Origin: Meconema thalassinum
Lineage: Eukaryota; Arthropoda; Insecta; Orthoptera; Tettigoniidae
Assembly (NCBI GenBank): GCA_946902985.2
Contig: OX336389.2
Span: 340,602,444-340,666,443, forward strand
Length of the DNA stretch: 64,000 bases
Direction: 5' to 3'
Shown here: positions 22,205-31,279 of the stretch, piece by piece
Layout of the letters: every line of letters starts with the position of its first letter
How positions within the stretch are numbered: the stretch's first letter is position 1
Program-made: the position numbers and the translations under genes
The notes under the pieces: generated by a model
Told to the model about the DNA's origin: nothing
Database searches by the model: none
What the model saw: only the letters and a program-made list of their open reading frames with translations

Positions 22205-22525
22205 CTCGTACCACTGCCAGCTGGGTCTTACCACTGCCCGCTGGATCGATCGATCGAGTTGGCAGTGCATCTTATACTTCCGTTCGTTCCACCACTGCCA
22301 GCTAGTACACTTCCGTTCGATCGATCGAGCGGGCAGTGCATACTCCCGTTTTCCACCACTGCCAGCTAGTACACTTCCGTTCGATTGATCGAGCGAGCAG
22401 TGCATACTTCCGTTTTCCACCATTGCTAGCTAGTACACTTCCGTTCGATCGATCGAGCGGGCAGTGCATACTTCCGTTCGATCCACCACTGCCAGCTCGA
22501 TCGTTTCGATCCACTTCCGTCCCCA
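22205..22525. repeat. 64-bp tandem array of palindromic units
   Basis: The word CCACCACTGCC (one variant CCACCATTGC) starts at 22289, 22353, 22417 and 22483, giving a period of 64-66 bp, with partial units before and after. Each unit has a self-complementary centre CGATCGATCG and outer inverted words CACTGCC and GGCAGTG, so each unit can form a hairpin. Open frames crossing the array are repeat artefacts. Confidence 0.9.
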
Positions 22526-22574
22526 ATTTTCAAAATCACTCCCACAATACTATCCAGCAACCGAGTGGAAATAT

Positions 22575-22757
22575 GTCAAAAAAAGCTGGTCTAAGGGCTT
22601 AGAACGGGACACAGTCAGGCGTCTGAGGCATAAACTGAGAAGAGGTGGGTTTGATTCCCACCTCAGCCATCCTGAAATTGGTTTTCCGTGGTTTCCCACT
22701 TGTACTCCAGGCAGATATCGGGCTGGTAACGCCACCTACCCAAGGCCTAGCCCTATC
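22575..22757 (+). mobile_element. SINE family 1, fragment
   Basis: The body matches the reference copy at 23896-24382: GAGAAGAGGTGGGTTTGATT, then a CAGCCATCCTGAAATTGG-like word, then TTTTCCGTGGTTTCCCACTT and an aligned GGCAGATATCGGG. The head is degraded. It is followed at 22758-22822 by a fragment of the dispersed repeat with CAGTCGGTCAACAC and GCCCAATTATATTAGG. Confidence 0.7.
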
Positions 22758-22822
22758 AGATTATTAAAGAAAGCTTTCCAGTCGGTCAACACAAATTGTG
22801 CCCAATTATATTAGGTGAGATA
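22758..22822 (-). repeat. Dispersed repeat fragment (GTTGACCGACTG family)
   Basis: The segment reads TTCCAGTCGGTCAACACA followed by GTGCCCAATTATATTAGG, the reverse orientation of the copies at 27530 and 42455. It directly abuts the SINE body. Confidence 0.6.
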
Positions 22823-22994
22823 TAAGTATTTTACAGGGCATTTTTTCAGGGGGGGGGGGCGAAGGGGTACGCGTGCCCCTTAAACATTTGAAAACTTTTT
22901 AAGAAAAAATATTGGTACTTGTGTATCTAGTCCGGCAAATATAACTTCCGACTTGAAAGTTCATCGATCAGCTGGCGTCAACGCGCTGTTAGCG

Positions 22995-23335
22995 GGTGAG
23001 TTAGCCGTGGTCGTTACGGCATGACTGCTGGCAGTCGCTCACATCCGGGAGGCGAGGAGGTTCGAATCCCCCCTGCCGGCAAACTTGAAGATGGTTTTCT
23101 GTGGTTTCCCATCTTCCTTCCAGGCAAATGGCGGTGTTGGTCCCTAACTATAGGCCACAGCCGCTACCTTCCAACGCCTCGTCCTTACATCCAAACGTTT
23201 CTCCCCAACGGTACTTGTAGTTCACCCATTGGATGTCCGTCTCGAAGCAGCTACAAAACTGGCGAGCCAAACATGTCCTCGGACACTCCCGGCACTAAAA
23301 GCCATACGCTAAAAAAAATATATAATAAAACGCCC
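22995..23335 (+). mobile_element. tRNA-headed SINE related to family 1
   Basis: An A-box-like GTGAGTTAGCCGTGGTCG and a B-box GGTTCGAATCCC form the head. The body has GATGGTTTTCTGTGGTTTCC and GGCAAATGGCGG, and the 3' part has the GGCACTAAAAGCCA-like tail also seen at 34530-34945. No duplication was found. Confidence 0.7.
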
Positions 23336-23895
23336 TGTTCACAACAGCTGGATGAGATTTCGAGTATAGGTCTGACGTTTACTTTTGGCCGGTGGCCGTG
23401 AAATCCGCGCATCCACTGTGCTAACCATTAAACCTCCTTCCTTCTTTCCTTCGTTCCTTCTGATCGTTTGTGCGTGCATGATGATTTTACTGCACATGGT
23501 CACTATAAGAAGGCTTCCTGGCTGGCTGGAGACCTCTATGCAACAAGCAAGCACCGGCCAAAAACAAACGTCAGACCTGTAATCCTCGATTTAAATCGAT
23601 CTATTGAATCAGATTGTTTTGGTCGGCAACTCGGCATTCAGCAGCATAATCGAAACAATAGGCCATATTATTTTCTGCTCGACAAAAGCTTTGTGTAATT
23701 GCTGCCTTATTCGAGGAAATTTACTTGTTTAGGTAAAAATAAGTAACATACTCGAACAATCGTGAAAGATAAGTTCTGTTCTTATAAGCACGCAGGCTAG
23801 TGCTTGGAGGTGGGGTAGGTTGTTAGTTTGTGCCTGTGGTAATTTTGAAGGATGAAGAAAATAACGAACTATTTTACAGTATATCCACCCAGGCA

Positions 23896-24382
23896 GTCGC
23901 CTCCGTAGCGTAGCGGTCAGCATGGTTAGCTGCCGCCCCGGAGGTCCTGGGTTCGATTCCCGGCTCTGCCACGAAATTTGAAAAGTGGTACGAGGACTGG
24001 AACGGGGTCTACTCAGCCTCGGGTGGCCCAAATGAGTAGAGGTGGTTCGATTCCCCCTCAGCCATCCTCGAAGTGGTTTTCCGTGGTTTCCCACTTCGTC
24101 TTCGGGCAAATGCCGGGATGGTACCTTCTTCAAGGCCACGGCCGCCTCCTTCCCTCTTCCTTGCCTATCCATCCTAACCATCCCTTACCTTCCCTCATGA
24201 GGCCCCTGTTCGCTTTGCAGGTGAGGCCGCCTGGGCGAGGTGCCAATCCCACCTCACCAGTTGTATCCCTTCCGATTCGATGTTCCCAGCTCTAGGACAC
24301 TGCCCGTAGAGGCGGTAGTGGTGAGTTCCCTCGCTGAGTCCGTGGGTTCCACCAACCTGGAGGGTAAACGAATAAAAAAAAA
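23896..24382 (+). mobile_element. Full-length SINE family 1, 487 bp, with perfect target duplication
   Basis: This is the best reference copy of the main SINE in the window. It is flanked by a perfect 13-bp duplication ATCCACCCAGGCA (23883-23895 and 24383-24395) and ends in an A-rich tail (AATAAAAAAAAA). The head is tRNA-derived, with A-box GTAGCGTAGCGGTCAGC and B-box GGGTTCGATTCC. The conserved body contains TGGAACGGGGT, AGCCATCCTCGAAGTGG and TTTTCCGTGGTTTCCCACTT. The 3' segment includes CGTAGAGGCGGTAGTGGTGA. SINEs are transcribed by Pol III and mobilised by LINE enzymes; the intact duplication indicates a recent insertion. Confidence 0.92.
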
Positions 24383-24568
24383 ATCCACCCAGGCATCGAT
24401 AAAGCTGAAAGTTAATGAATTAATGAGTTAAAAACCCAATTCAACCTTTCATTTAACATGTCAGCCCATGAAATAATAACCGGACTCTGCAAATTGCCGA
24501 ATATTGCAATTTTGTTGACTACAACTGAGAGTACCCCTTAAATTTTGTTTACAAGAAAAGCACTGAGT

Positions 24569-24752
24569 ATTTATATACACTAACCTGAAAAGAAAACAAG
24601 TTACTATTACCAACTAACACGAACAGGATCTGAAGATTGTCGCTTGACGTTCCAAACATGTCATCCAATTAAGTAGGTAACCCATTGTGCACATAAGAGC
24701 GTGTTAGTTTGTAGGCTAATAATAACTTTTTTCATGTTAGTGTATATAAACG
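24569..24752. repeat. Small inverted-repeat element, 26-28-bp arms
   Basis: TTTATATACACTAACCTGAA at 24569 onward is mirrored at about 24727-24752 (TTCATGTTAGTGTATATAAA). The enclosed sequence contains GGATCTGAAGATTGTCGCTT, which resembles GGATCTGATGATAATCGCTT at 27467, part of the long-inverted-repeat element. Confidence 0.6.
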
Positions 24753-24756
24753 TGGC

Positions 24757-25105
24757 TTTGGTGGCGTAGTCGGTAGCATGCTGAGCTTCTATGCCCAAGA
24801 TCGCGGGTTCAAACCCGGACGAAGTCATCGGATTTTTAAGAGCGTTAAAAATCCCTCAGTATGCCTTCCTTCGGAGGGGAAGTAAAGCCGGCGGTCTCAT
24901 GTCATAGATTTATGGCACGAAAGAGAACCCTCCACTAATTACACTTGTGGAAGCAAACATTTGCAGGTTAGTTTGATAACGCTCTATTAGTTCCAACGTT
25001 CGCCACCGGGTGCTGACTGCGATGACATTTAGTAGCCACGTCCGCAGCTAGGTGTGGAGGATGGTAGCATTTGGTGGCAAAAGTAGGAACTACTTGAAAA
25101 AATTA
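24757..25105 (+). mobile_element. tRNA-headed SINE family 2
   Basis: The head contains GGTGGCGTAGTCGGTAGCAT (A-box region) and GCGGGTTCAAACCCGG (B-box region). The body has CCTCAGTATGCCTTCCTTCG and GGGGAAGTAAAGCC. The downstream part contains TAGTTCCAACGTTCGCC and GGTAGCATTTGGTGGC. A second copy in reverse orientation lies at 38995-39780, where the two parts are separated by inserted sequence. Confidence 0.75.
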
Positions 25106-25129
25106 ATCGTCTGCAGTCCTTCTACCTGA

Positions 25130-25455
25130 ATCACAGATAACACACACTAATACAGCCATCACAATTAACACCGGATGTCAGACAAATTCTACACACACCC
25201 AAGTACACGGGGCTACATGACCACGTTGTCGCAGCCCCTAAACTAAGGAACCAACCAACCAGTGTATATAAATACGTATATCCCGCCCAATATAATTGGG
25301 CACAATTTGTTTTGACCAACTGGAACGCTTTCTTTATTAAAATTAGGCAACACTGAAAAATGGCTTCTATCACTTCAGCTATGAGATAGATCCCATACTC
25401 GCACCCAAGTACACAGGGCTACATGACCACAATGTCGCAAAGCCCCTATATAAAA
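25130..25455 (+). mobile_element. SINE family 1 tail fragments with a dispersed repeat between
   Basis: Two tail fragments (25130-25260 and 25390-25450) carry the 3' signature ACCGGATGTCAGACAAATTC, CAAGTACACGGGGCTACATG and ACATGACCACAATGTCGC. Between them (25262-25375) is a copy of the GTTGACCGACTG-type dispersed repeat (GGCAACACTGAAAAATGGC). Confidence 0.65.
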
Positions 25456-25559
25456 CTTCAGATGTTGAACAGTTTATAGCGAACTTCAACAACAATGGGT
25501 TGGAAATAATAATAATAATAACGGACAGCTCACTAGGCTACGGGATCAAGCTATATGCG

Positions 25560-25800
25560 GACTTGGTAGACATGGATCAAATCTCAGCGTCGACACCCAT
25601 GAAGTGGTTTTTCGTGATTTCCCATTTTCAATTTCAGGCAAATGATTCCAATAGGCCACGACCGCTTCCTTCCAACTCCTTGCCCAGTTACATTCATTTC
25701 ATGTCTCACTAACTCCTCTTGGCATCAGAAAGGACATCCGGCATTAAAACAATCCCCGATATCGTTGTAAACGGTAATAATAAGGGATAGACTTACATTA
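25560..25800 (+). mobile_element. SINE related to family 1, 5' part degraded
   Basis: The body CATGAAGTGGTTTTTCGTGA, GGCAAATGATTCC and CACGACCGCTTCCTTCCAAC is followed by the 3' end GGACATCCGGCATTAAAACA and GGTAATAATAAGGGATAGAC, which also ends the copy at 34530-34945. Confidence 0.65.
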
Positions 25801-26039
25801 ATAATAATAGTCTAATCGAAATGTAATGTTTTTCAGTCGGTCAACACGATTGTACCCAATTATAATGGGTGTGTCCCTAATCCTGAAAAAAATACATGAG
25901 ATTAATAAATACACTTGGATGACCAGTTTTGATCGTCAAGCGATCATCATCAGATCCATTACATTTAGGCTGTTAAATCTATGGCTACAAGTATGGGTTA
26001 TATTTACAATATATACACTAATTTCGTAGTTATTAAACT

Positions 26040-26348
26040 GGGGGCTGCGTGGCGAAGCCAGTAGAGGGGCTGAGCTTCTAACTGAAAGGGAGTGGGTTCG
26101 ATCCCCACCCAGGTAGTGGATTTTAGAAACAAAACTACCACTTTCGGAAACGCAAATAGCCCTGGGGATCACTCAGCCTACTCCAGAAATGAGTAGGGTA
26201 ATTCCTGGGAGCAATGACGGCCGGGCGTTGAGCTGACAACTCCAGCTTATCTAGTGCCGATGTCACAAAAAGTGGAGGCCTTTATCTTCCACTACTCCCA
26301 GGGCCTCGATGGCCTGTACGGAGTTGGCTTGGCTGTGCTTTGCTTTTC
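26040..26348 (+). mobile_element. SINE family 3 with 12-bp target duplication
   Basis: The insertion is flanked by AGTTATTAAACT at 26028-26039 and 26349-26360. The head GGGGGCTGCGTGGCGAAGCC and B-box GGGTTCGATCCCC are tRNA-like. The body contains CCTGGGGATCACTCAGCCTA and ATGAGTAGGGTAATTCCTGG, and the tail GATGGCCTGTACGGAGTTGG ends in TTTGCTTTTC. It shares no obvious body with family 1. Confidence 0.85.
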
Positions 26349-26368
26349 AGTTATTAAACTAGCGAATC

Positions 26369-27265
26369 TAGTCGAGATTTGTTAGTTATAATATGTGATG
26401 TATAACGTTCGGATGTTAAGGAAAAGTCATATTGTTTTCCTGAGCTCATTTTACCCGAAATCTGAAAAATAAGTTTGAATGACGGGTCCCTTACTACGTT
26501 TAAAGCAATTAGATGTTGCCTATAAATGCATATTTCGGCCATTTGTATTGTTTTTGTCATATTTGGTCATATTTTAGTGATATAAGGTCATATTTGGTTA
26601 TAATTTCAGCATTTTTGTTTAAATTGAGGCGTCGTTAACAAGGTACTTGTTACCTGCGTCGAGTTTTAAACACAGGATTTCCGTATAGTGTAGTAGATAT
26701 ATCTTTCTTTCTTTTCCAGGAACAGGCAGATAGCAGGTTTAGAAGACCTGATTCTAAGAAGGCGCTCCTCTACGGGCGTCTTTTAGCACATCTTTCTGGA
26801 CAAGTTAAAAATTGTACAGGAACTGTTTTCCAATGATTTGTCGGGACAATTAGTAAATTTTTCTTCAAATTATAGAGATCTATCGAAAATGTGCAGAATG
26901 TTGAAAATGTTAATGTAACTAGCTCTCTGTCAGTTTATATGATTAAATGTGTCTGGTGTATTATCGCTGAACACGGGATATGGACATCCTCTAGCCTTGT
27001 CCTCTTCCTGATTTCCTCGTTTCTAATTCGGTTCCTTAATGTAATGTTTAGGAGTTTTCTCTCCATTTTCTTCTGCCACGTTTTGGCACTTAAGACGTTT
27101 ACTGTATGTTAGTGATACTCTACCTATCCCAAAAATTCATGTCATATTTTATAGTTTTTTAAGTCATATTTTATAGTTTTTAGGTCATATTTAGCTAGTT
27201 TTTAGGGCATATTTGCTTGCATATTTTGTACTTCCTTAGGTCTTAAACTCCCGAACCCTAGTGAT
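26369..27265. mobile_element. Unclassified element with GTCATATTT subterminal repeats
   Basis: Copies of GTCATATTT or close variants cluster near 26420-26600 and again near 27140-27225, all in one orientation, with different sequence between. This resembles the ATAGGCA arrangement of the hAT copies at 6662 and 36361, so a hAT-like nonautonomous element is plausible. No target duplication was found and no transposase is encoded; a 68-codon minus-strand frame (26354-26560) is unrecognised. Confidence 0.4.
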
Positions 27266-27662
27266 GTAGGCTATATTGTTAAGATATGTTTAGTGGTTAC
27301 TGACCTTCAAGTTTGCTTGCTTTGTGTGATATCTGTGATTATTTTAAATGGTTGGAGTGGATTGTGAACTTAGCGGATGGAGCAATATGTGGTCCGTTCC
27401 CGTGCAGCTGCCAACACTAATGCCTGCACTGAACCCATATTTGAAGACATAGCCTGGGTGTAAAGGATCTGATGATAATCGCTTGACGATCGAAACTGGT
27501 CATCCAAGGGTATTAATCTATCTCATAATTTTGTTTTCAGGATTAGGGACACACCCATTACAATTGGGTACACTCATGTTGACCGACTAAAAAACATAAA
27601 ATTTCGATTACAAAGGCGACACTGAAAAATGGTTTCCAAAATTATAACAACTTAATAATAAT

Positions 27663-28075
27663 GTGGGTTTAACGCCCCTCGCCTTTACCTTTACAGACAC
27701 TCTTGTCTGTCACCGCGGAGGTCCGGGTTCGATTCCCAGCTCTGCTAAGAAATTTAATTCTGGTCTGAGAGCTGGAACGGGGTACACTCGACCTCGTGAG
27801 GTCAAACTGAGAAGAGGCGGGTTCCATTCCCACCTCTGCCATTCTGGAAGTGGTTTTCCGTGGTTTCCCACTTCAACTCTAGGCGAATGCCTGGATGGTT
27901 CCTAACTTAAGATCACGGTCGCCTCCTTCTCAATCCTCATCTGAATTACAACTACACAAATAGAGCCATCACAATAACACCGATTATGAGACAAATTCCA
28001 CACTCACGGAAGTATATGGGGCTACATGACCACGATGCTGCAACTCCTCTAAATGAATCAACAACCACATTTACA
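27663..28075 (+). mobile_element. SINE family 1, near complete
   Basis: The B-box GGGTTCGATTCCC, the body (GAGCTGGAACGGGGTACACT, TTTTCCGTGGTTTCCCACTT, GGCGAATGCCTGGATGG) and the tail (AGACAAATTCCACACTCACG, GGGGCTACATGACCACGATG) are all present. The A-box part of the head is degraded. No duplication was found. Confidence 0.75.
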
Positions 28076-28079
28076 GACA

Positions 28080-28245
28080 CTGGGGTGCCAGAGTTTCGCC
28101 CAGAAGAGGATCTTTAACGTGCCAGGAAATCTCCCTCGCATTTAAGCACCCACAAATGTGAACTGACTGCGTCGTGATTTGAACCGCAACCTTGGGCTCA
28201 GCAGGCGAGAATTTTACCGCTACGTCATGCAGTCAGCCCACAATT
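28080..28245 (-). mobile_element. tRNA-like SINE, reverse orientation
   Basis: On the minus strand a tRNA-like head (GACGTAGCGGTAAAATTCTC, then GGTTGCGGTTCAAATCACGA) is followed by GGAGATTTCCTGGCACGTTA and AGATCCTCTTCTGGG. The reverse-oriented element abuts the end of the previous SINE. Confidence 0.6.
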
Positions 28246-28399
28246 CTGTATTATCGATCGTCCAATTAATCGAGTACGGTATGCGTAAATGACGAACTTC
28301 AGTATGAAACTCAGAAAGGTTATCATGGAGTAGACGTCACTAGGCTGGTTCATGTGATAACTGATAACACTCTACTCATATTGCGACTCTCAGTCTACT

Positions 28400-28745
28400 G
28401 CCTCCCCCTCCCCGTGGCGCAATCGTTAGACGAGATAACATTCCAGTCTGTACTTAGACACAGTGACCCTTGAGCAGGCACGGTTATTGGCCGGCAGGCC
28501 GACCTTTGGCTGGAGCAACCCGGTTTGGTCTCATTTCCCATTTCCTACCAAGTCTGAGTCACTTTAGGAGAGCTGTTGCCCACTTGATTTTCTAAGGACC
28601 CTACAGGATAGCCACGTGCATTAAGAGGGGGCGAAACTTGGGTCGGAAATCGCCTTTTATTTCCAGAAATTGCCACCTGAGAGGTGAGCGCTATTGTCGC
28701 GTAATCTGCATTACCCACCATGCTACAGAGGGGAGCGCGTATGGT
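28400..28745. other. Degenerate tRNA-like fragment and spacer
   Basis: CCCGTGGCGCAATCGTTAGA at 28409 looks like a tRNA 5' half but no matching anticodon or T-stem follows. The 3' context has no family 1 body. It is treated as a SINE or tRNA relic. Confidence 0.35.
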
Positions 28746-29260
28746 GGCAGGTGAGAGAGAGCGTTTTGGACATAAAGAGACAGAGACACTCACTGCGATG
28801 TCGCCAGACTGCTCGTCCCGCAGTGTTGCTAATTGCTATGAAGCAAGTCAGTAAGCATTCAACCTCCACTCAGCCGACTTCTCAGTTTTCTTCCCTCAGT
28901 CTTTCGGCAGGACTTACGCAACCTGCCCAAGCGGATGTTGCGATGCTGTCAATCGTCACTTCGTCCGTAATTCTAAACGACTGCTATTCGGAACGTATTG
29001 TTTTTTTCTTGCAACATAAGATTTCACGTGCGCCCACAATTGGGTTGTACCAAAACTACACAATGTCCACGCAGGGCCGCGACGATAGAGAGTGATCTTG
29101 GGCCCCACGGTATTGACTGCCACCCCACATTTGAGTTATTTCCTTGAAATCCTAATATTCATGTTTTTTCTTAAAATAAATTAAAATTTCAATATTTGGT
29201 TATGTGAAATTATATCGGAAAGGGAAGCTATTAAACTTATTGAATTTTCACCAACCAGGC
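28746..29260. other. Unassigned DNA
   Basis: No supported gene is present. A 133-codon frame on the + strand (28694-29095) has no recognisable domain and overlaps the preceding relic. Confidence 0.4.
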
Positions 29261-29403
29261 CTTTTGCGCAGTGCCGGATTTCTGCCTAGGCCTAGAAGGC
29301 CCCGGCCTAGGGGCCCAGCCAGCCTAGGGGCCCCGATGGGGGAATTTTATCTGCTTATGAGGAGTTAAGTAAAAAGTTTGACTTTCTTACGAAACTACAT
29401 CGT

Positions 29404-30186
29404 TTGGAATCTAAAGACATTCGTGAAGGAGCCAGAAACCTTATAACTTTTTATCCGGGGGACTTGGATAGGACTTTGGAAAACGAGTGTCTACACCTGC
29501 AAGCTCATTTGTCGTCGAATGAAGAAGTTATGGAGTTATCGTCACTGAAGCTATACACATATCGGAAAAAGGCTTTTTCGACATTTATCCAAACGTAGGC
29601 GGAGCCTCCGTGGCTTAGGCGGCAGCACGCCGGCCTCTCACCGCTGGGTCCGTGGTTCAAATCCCGGTCAATCCATGTGAGATCTGTGCTGGACAAAACG
29701 GAGGCAGACAGGTTTTTCTCCGGGTACTCCGGTTTTCCCTGTCAAAATTTCATTCCAGCAACACTCTCCACTATCATTTCATTTCATCTGTCATTCATTT
29801 AATCATTGTCCCAGAGGAGTGCGTCAGGCCTCGGCAGCCGGCACAGTTCATATCCTCGCCGCTAGATGGGGGCTTCATTCATTCCATTCCTGACCCGGTC
29901 GGAGACTGGAAGCAGGCTGTGGATTTTCATTTTCATCCAAACGTAGGAATTGCGCTTCGAATGCTGTTGTGTACACCATCGTCAAACTGCTCAGTAGAAC
30001 GGTCGATTTCAGCGCTAAAGAGAGTAAAGGATAGCTTAAGATCTAACATAGGAGAGACCAGGCTCAATTCACTCTCTGTAATGTACATAGAGTCAGAAAT
30101 AATGCAGTCAATTGACTATGATGACGTCATTCATTCTTTTGCACAGAATAATATTTGTCGTTTGATTCTATACATTTTTATAGAAT
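29404..30186 (+). pseudogene. hAT transposase C-terminal part interrupted by a SINE
   Basis: The 5' part (29404-29586) and 3' part (29948-30186) belong to one transposase. The 3' part carries LRMLLCTPSSNCSVERSISA followed by an LKRVKDSLRS helix and ARLNSLSV-like residues, the conserved hAT C-terminal dimerisation block as in ZMYM1-like proteins. The SINE sits between them. Even before the SINE arrived the gene carried a one-base frame change just upstream (the T-rich stretch about 29573-29580), because the two sides do not share a frame across the duplicated target. The catalytic domain is missing. It is a dead copy. Confidence 0.82.
29600..29934 (+). mobile_element. SINE family 4, 335 bp, inserted in hAT transposase
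   Basis: It is flanked by a perfect 13-bp duplication ATCCAAACGTAGG (29587-29599 and 29935-29947). The head is tRNA-like (CCTCCGTGGCTTAGGCGGCA and GTGGTTCAAATCCCGGTCA). The body has CTCCGGGTACTCCGGTTTTC and CCATTCCTGACCCGGTCGG, and the end is TGTGGATTTTCATTTTC. A 5'-truncated, reversed copy of the 3' end lies at 41507-41616. Confidence 0.93.
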
Positions 30187-30375
30187 AACGTAACAATAGT
30201 AACATAGACTGTATTATTCTGATGTTTATTAGAGTCATTAAAGTCGATTAAAAATTATATGTTCTGTACTAGTGCATTAATTTGCTAAATTTCCAAAATA
30301 TCTTCGAGATGGTGGGGGGCCCAAATGTCAAGTGCCTAGGGGCCCTGGATCTCTAAGTCCGGGCCTGCTTTTGCG

Positions 30376-30658
30376 GGGACATAATCTCATTTTATATTCA
30401 TTCGAGAATTTTGTACTTTTAAATTTCGTAGCGTGCTTACATTTTCTAAGTTGCCTTTAGCACTGTAACGCTTGAAATTTTACCTGCTGCCAATAGACTA
30501 CAGTATATACCAAGGTAAATAACAGTTCTTTAGAAATAACTGAAATTGGACCCAAAGTTTTCGCTCTACAACGGCCCAAGAATCACCATTGTTTTAAAGT
30601 TTACTCACTTTACCTTTCAAGAGTTTGCTTGGACTTATTTAAAAGACTGATATAGCAA
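30376..30658. other. Unassigned spacer
   Basis: This AT-rich sequence has no recognisable feature. Confidence 0.4.
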
Positions 30659-30659
30659 T

Positions 30660-31010
30660 TAAGAAGCCGTATTTTTCTCTTTCGGGCCCTTCAGTACGCT
30701 CGGGCCCCAGGGCTGTAGCCCCATTTGCCCCTCCTTCTCGTCGGACCTGTGTCCGCGTTGTCTTGCTATTTCATCAATTTCGTACGTACAATGAGCGGAT
30801 TTGTGAAGTAACAATTCCACTCTGCTTTGTGATGGGTTGTGGGGAATATCATTAGAAGACAACCACTCGATAATGTAAGCCTCTCTGTTATTCGAGGTCG
30901 GAGCTGTGTTAATTTGCACTGAGAAAATGCTCACATTGTCCATAATAACTGTATGTGGACGGAGGTCTGGCAGTAATTATTCAGTAAACCTTAGTTTAAA
31001 ACGAGCGTTT
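30660..31010 (-). pseudogene. IS630/Tc1-type transposase fragment, chimeric 3' end
   Basis: The minus-strand frame reads VIIMDNVSIFSVQINTAPTS, then IIEWLSSNDIPH and YEIDEIARQRGHR. This matches the segment around the second catalytic Asp (MDN) and the following WL...GIP block of a Tc1/IS630-like transposase common in arthropods. The expected continuation with the last acidic residue (LPPYHC, NPIE region) is missing. After GHR the sequence changes to GC-rich DNA (30661-30740, GGGCCCCAGGGCTGTAGCCC) that looks like the end of a different hAT element. The fragment is therefore truncated and joined to another repeat. The N-terminal DNA-binding domain is also absent. Confidence 0.65.
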
Positions 31011-31279
31011 CTCTCCTGAACGGCAATGGTCAGATTTCTGAGAGTTCGATACTTGGTCGCGTAGATTACTATTGTAATCAAGGTTCATTTGTTTTATATC
31101 TACGAATATAATACACTAGATTTTCGTACATTCTGTTCAGTACCTTTCCAAGAAGTTCTTCCCATTACAATCACCGTGAAATATTCCATCAATTGCCATT
31201 ATATAGCGTGCCAGTGGTGTACCAAATAGTCAATTGTATTCCACTCGACTATTTGCGGAACTACGCTTGAACTCACGGG

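Larger units (their letters stand above)
25815..27620. mobile_element. Long-inverted-repeat element with nested insertions
   Basis: Segments near the two ends are inverted copies of each other over about 150 bp. The left side has AGTCGGTCAACACGATTG, ATGGGTGTGTCCCTAATCCT, GATTAATAAATACACTTGG and CGTCAAGCGATCATCATCAG (25835-25960). The right side has the complements between 27465 and 27600. Inside lie a SINE with its own duplication (26040-26348) and an unclassified segment rich in GTCATATTT (26369-27265). No transposase is recognised. A palindromic relative with a short loop occurs at 42293-42560. The exact outer ends are uncertain. Confidence 0.65.
29269..30367 (+). mobile_element. hAT element of ZMYM1-like type with nested SINE
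   Basis: A perfect 8-bp duplication CTTTTGCG (29261-29268 and 30368-30375) flanks imperfect inverted ends CAGTGCCGGATTTCTG and CAGGCCCGGACTTAG (reverse complement of the right end). Words such as GGCCTAGGGGCCC lie near both ends. It encodes a transposase C-terminus on the + strand. A SINE (29600-29934) with its own duplication is inserted in the coding part; without it the element is about 751 bp, an internally deleted hAT. Confidence 0.93.

Noticed and set aside
22205..22525. Possible CRISPR-like array
   Set aside because: Units are contiguous with no unique spacers, and the DNA is clearly eukaryotic.
22083..22602. Overlapping open frames of 75-101 codons on both strands
   Set aside because: They are produced by the 64-bp palindromic array, and their proteins repeat with the array period.
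23896..23985. Functional tRNA gene
   Set aside because: The A and B boxes belong to a SINE head followed by a SINE body and A-tail inside a target duplication; no proper acceptor stem was found. The same applies to the other tRNA-like heads.
28694..29095. 133-codon frame as a gene
   Set aside because: It has no domain, no neighbour support and lies in repeat-rich sequence.
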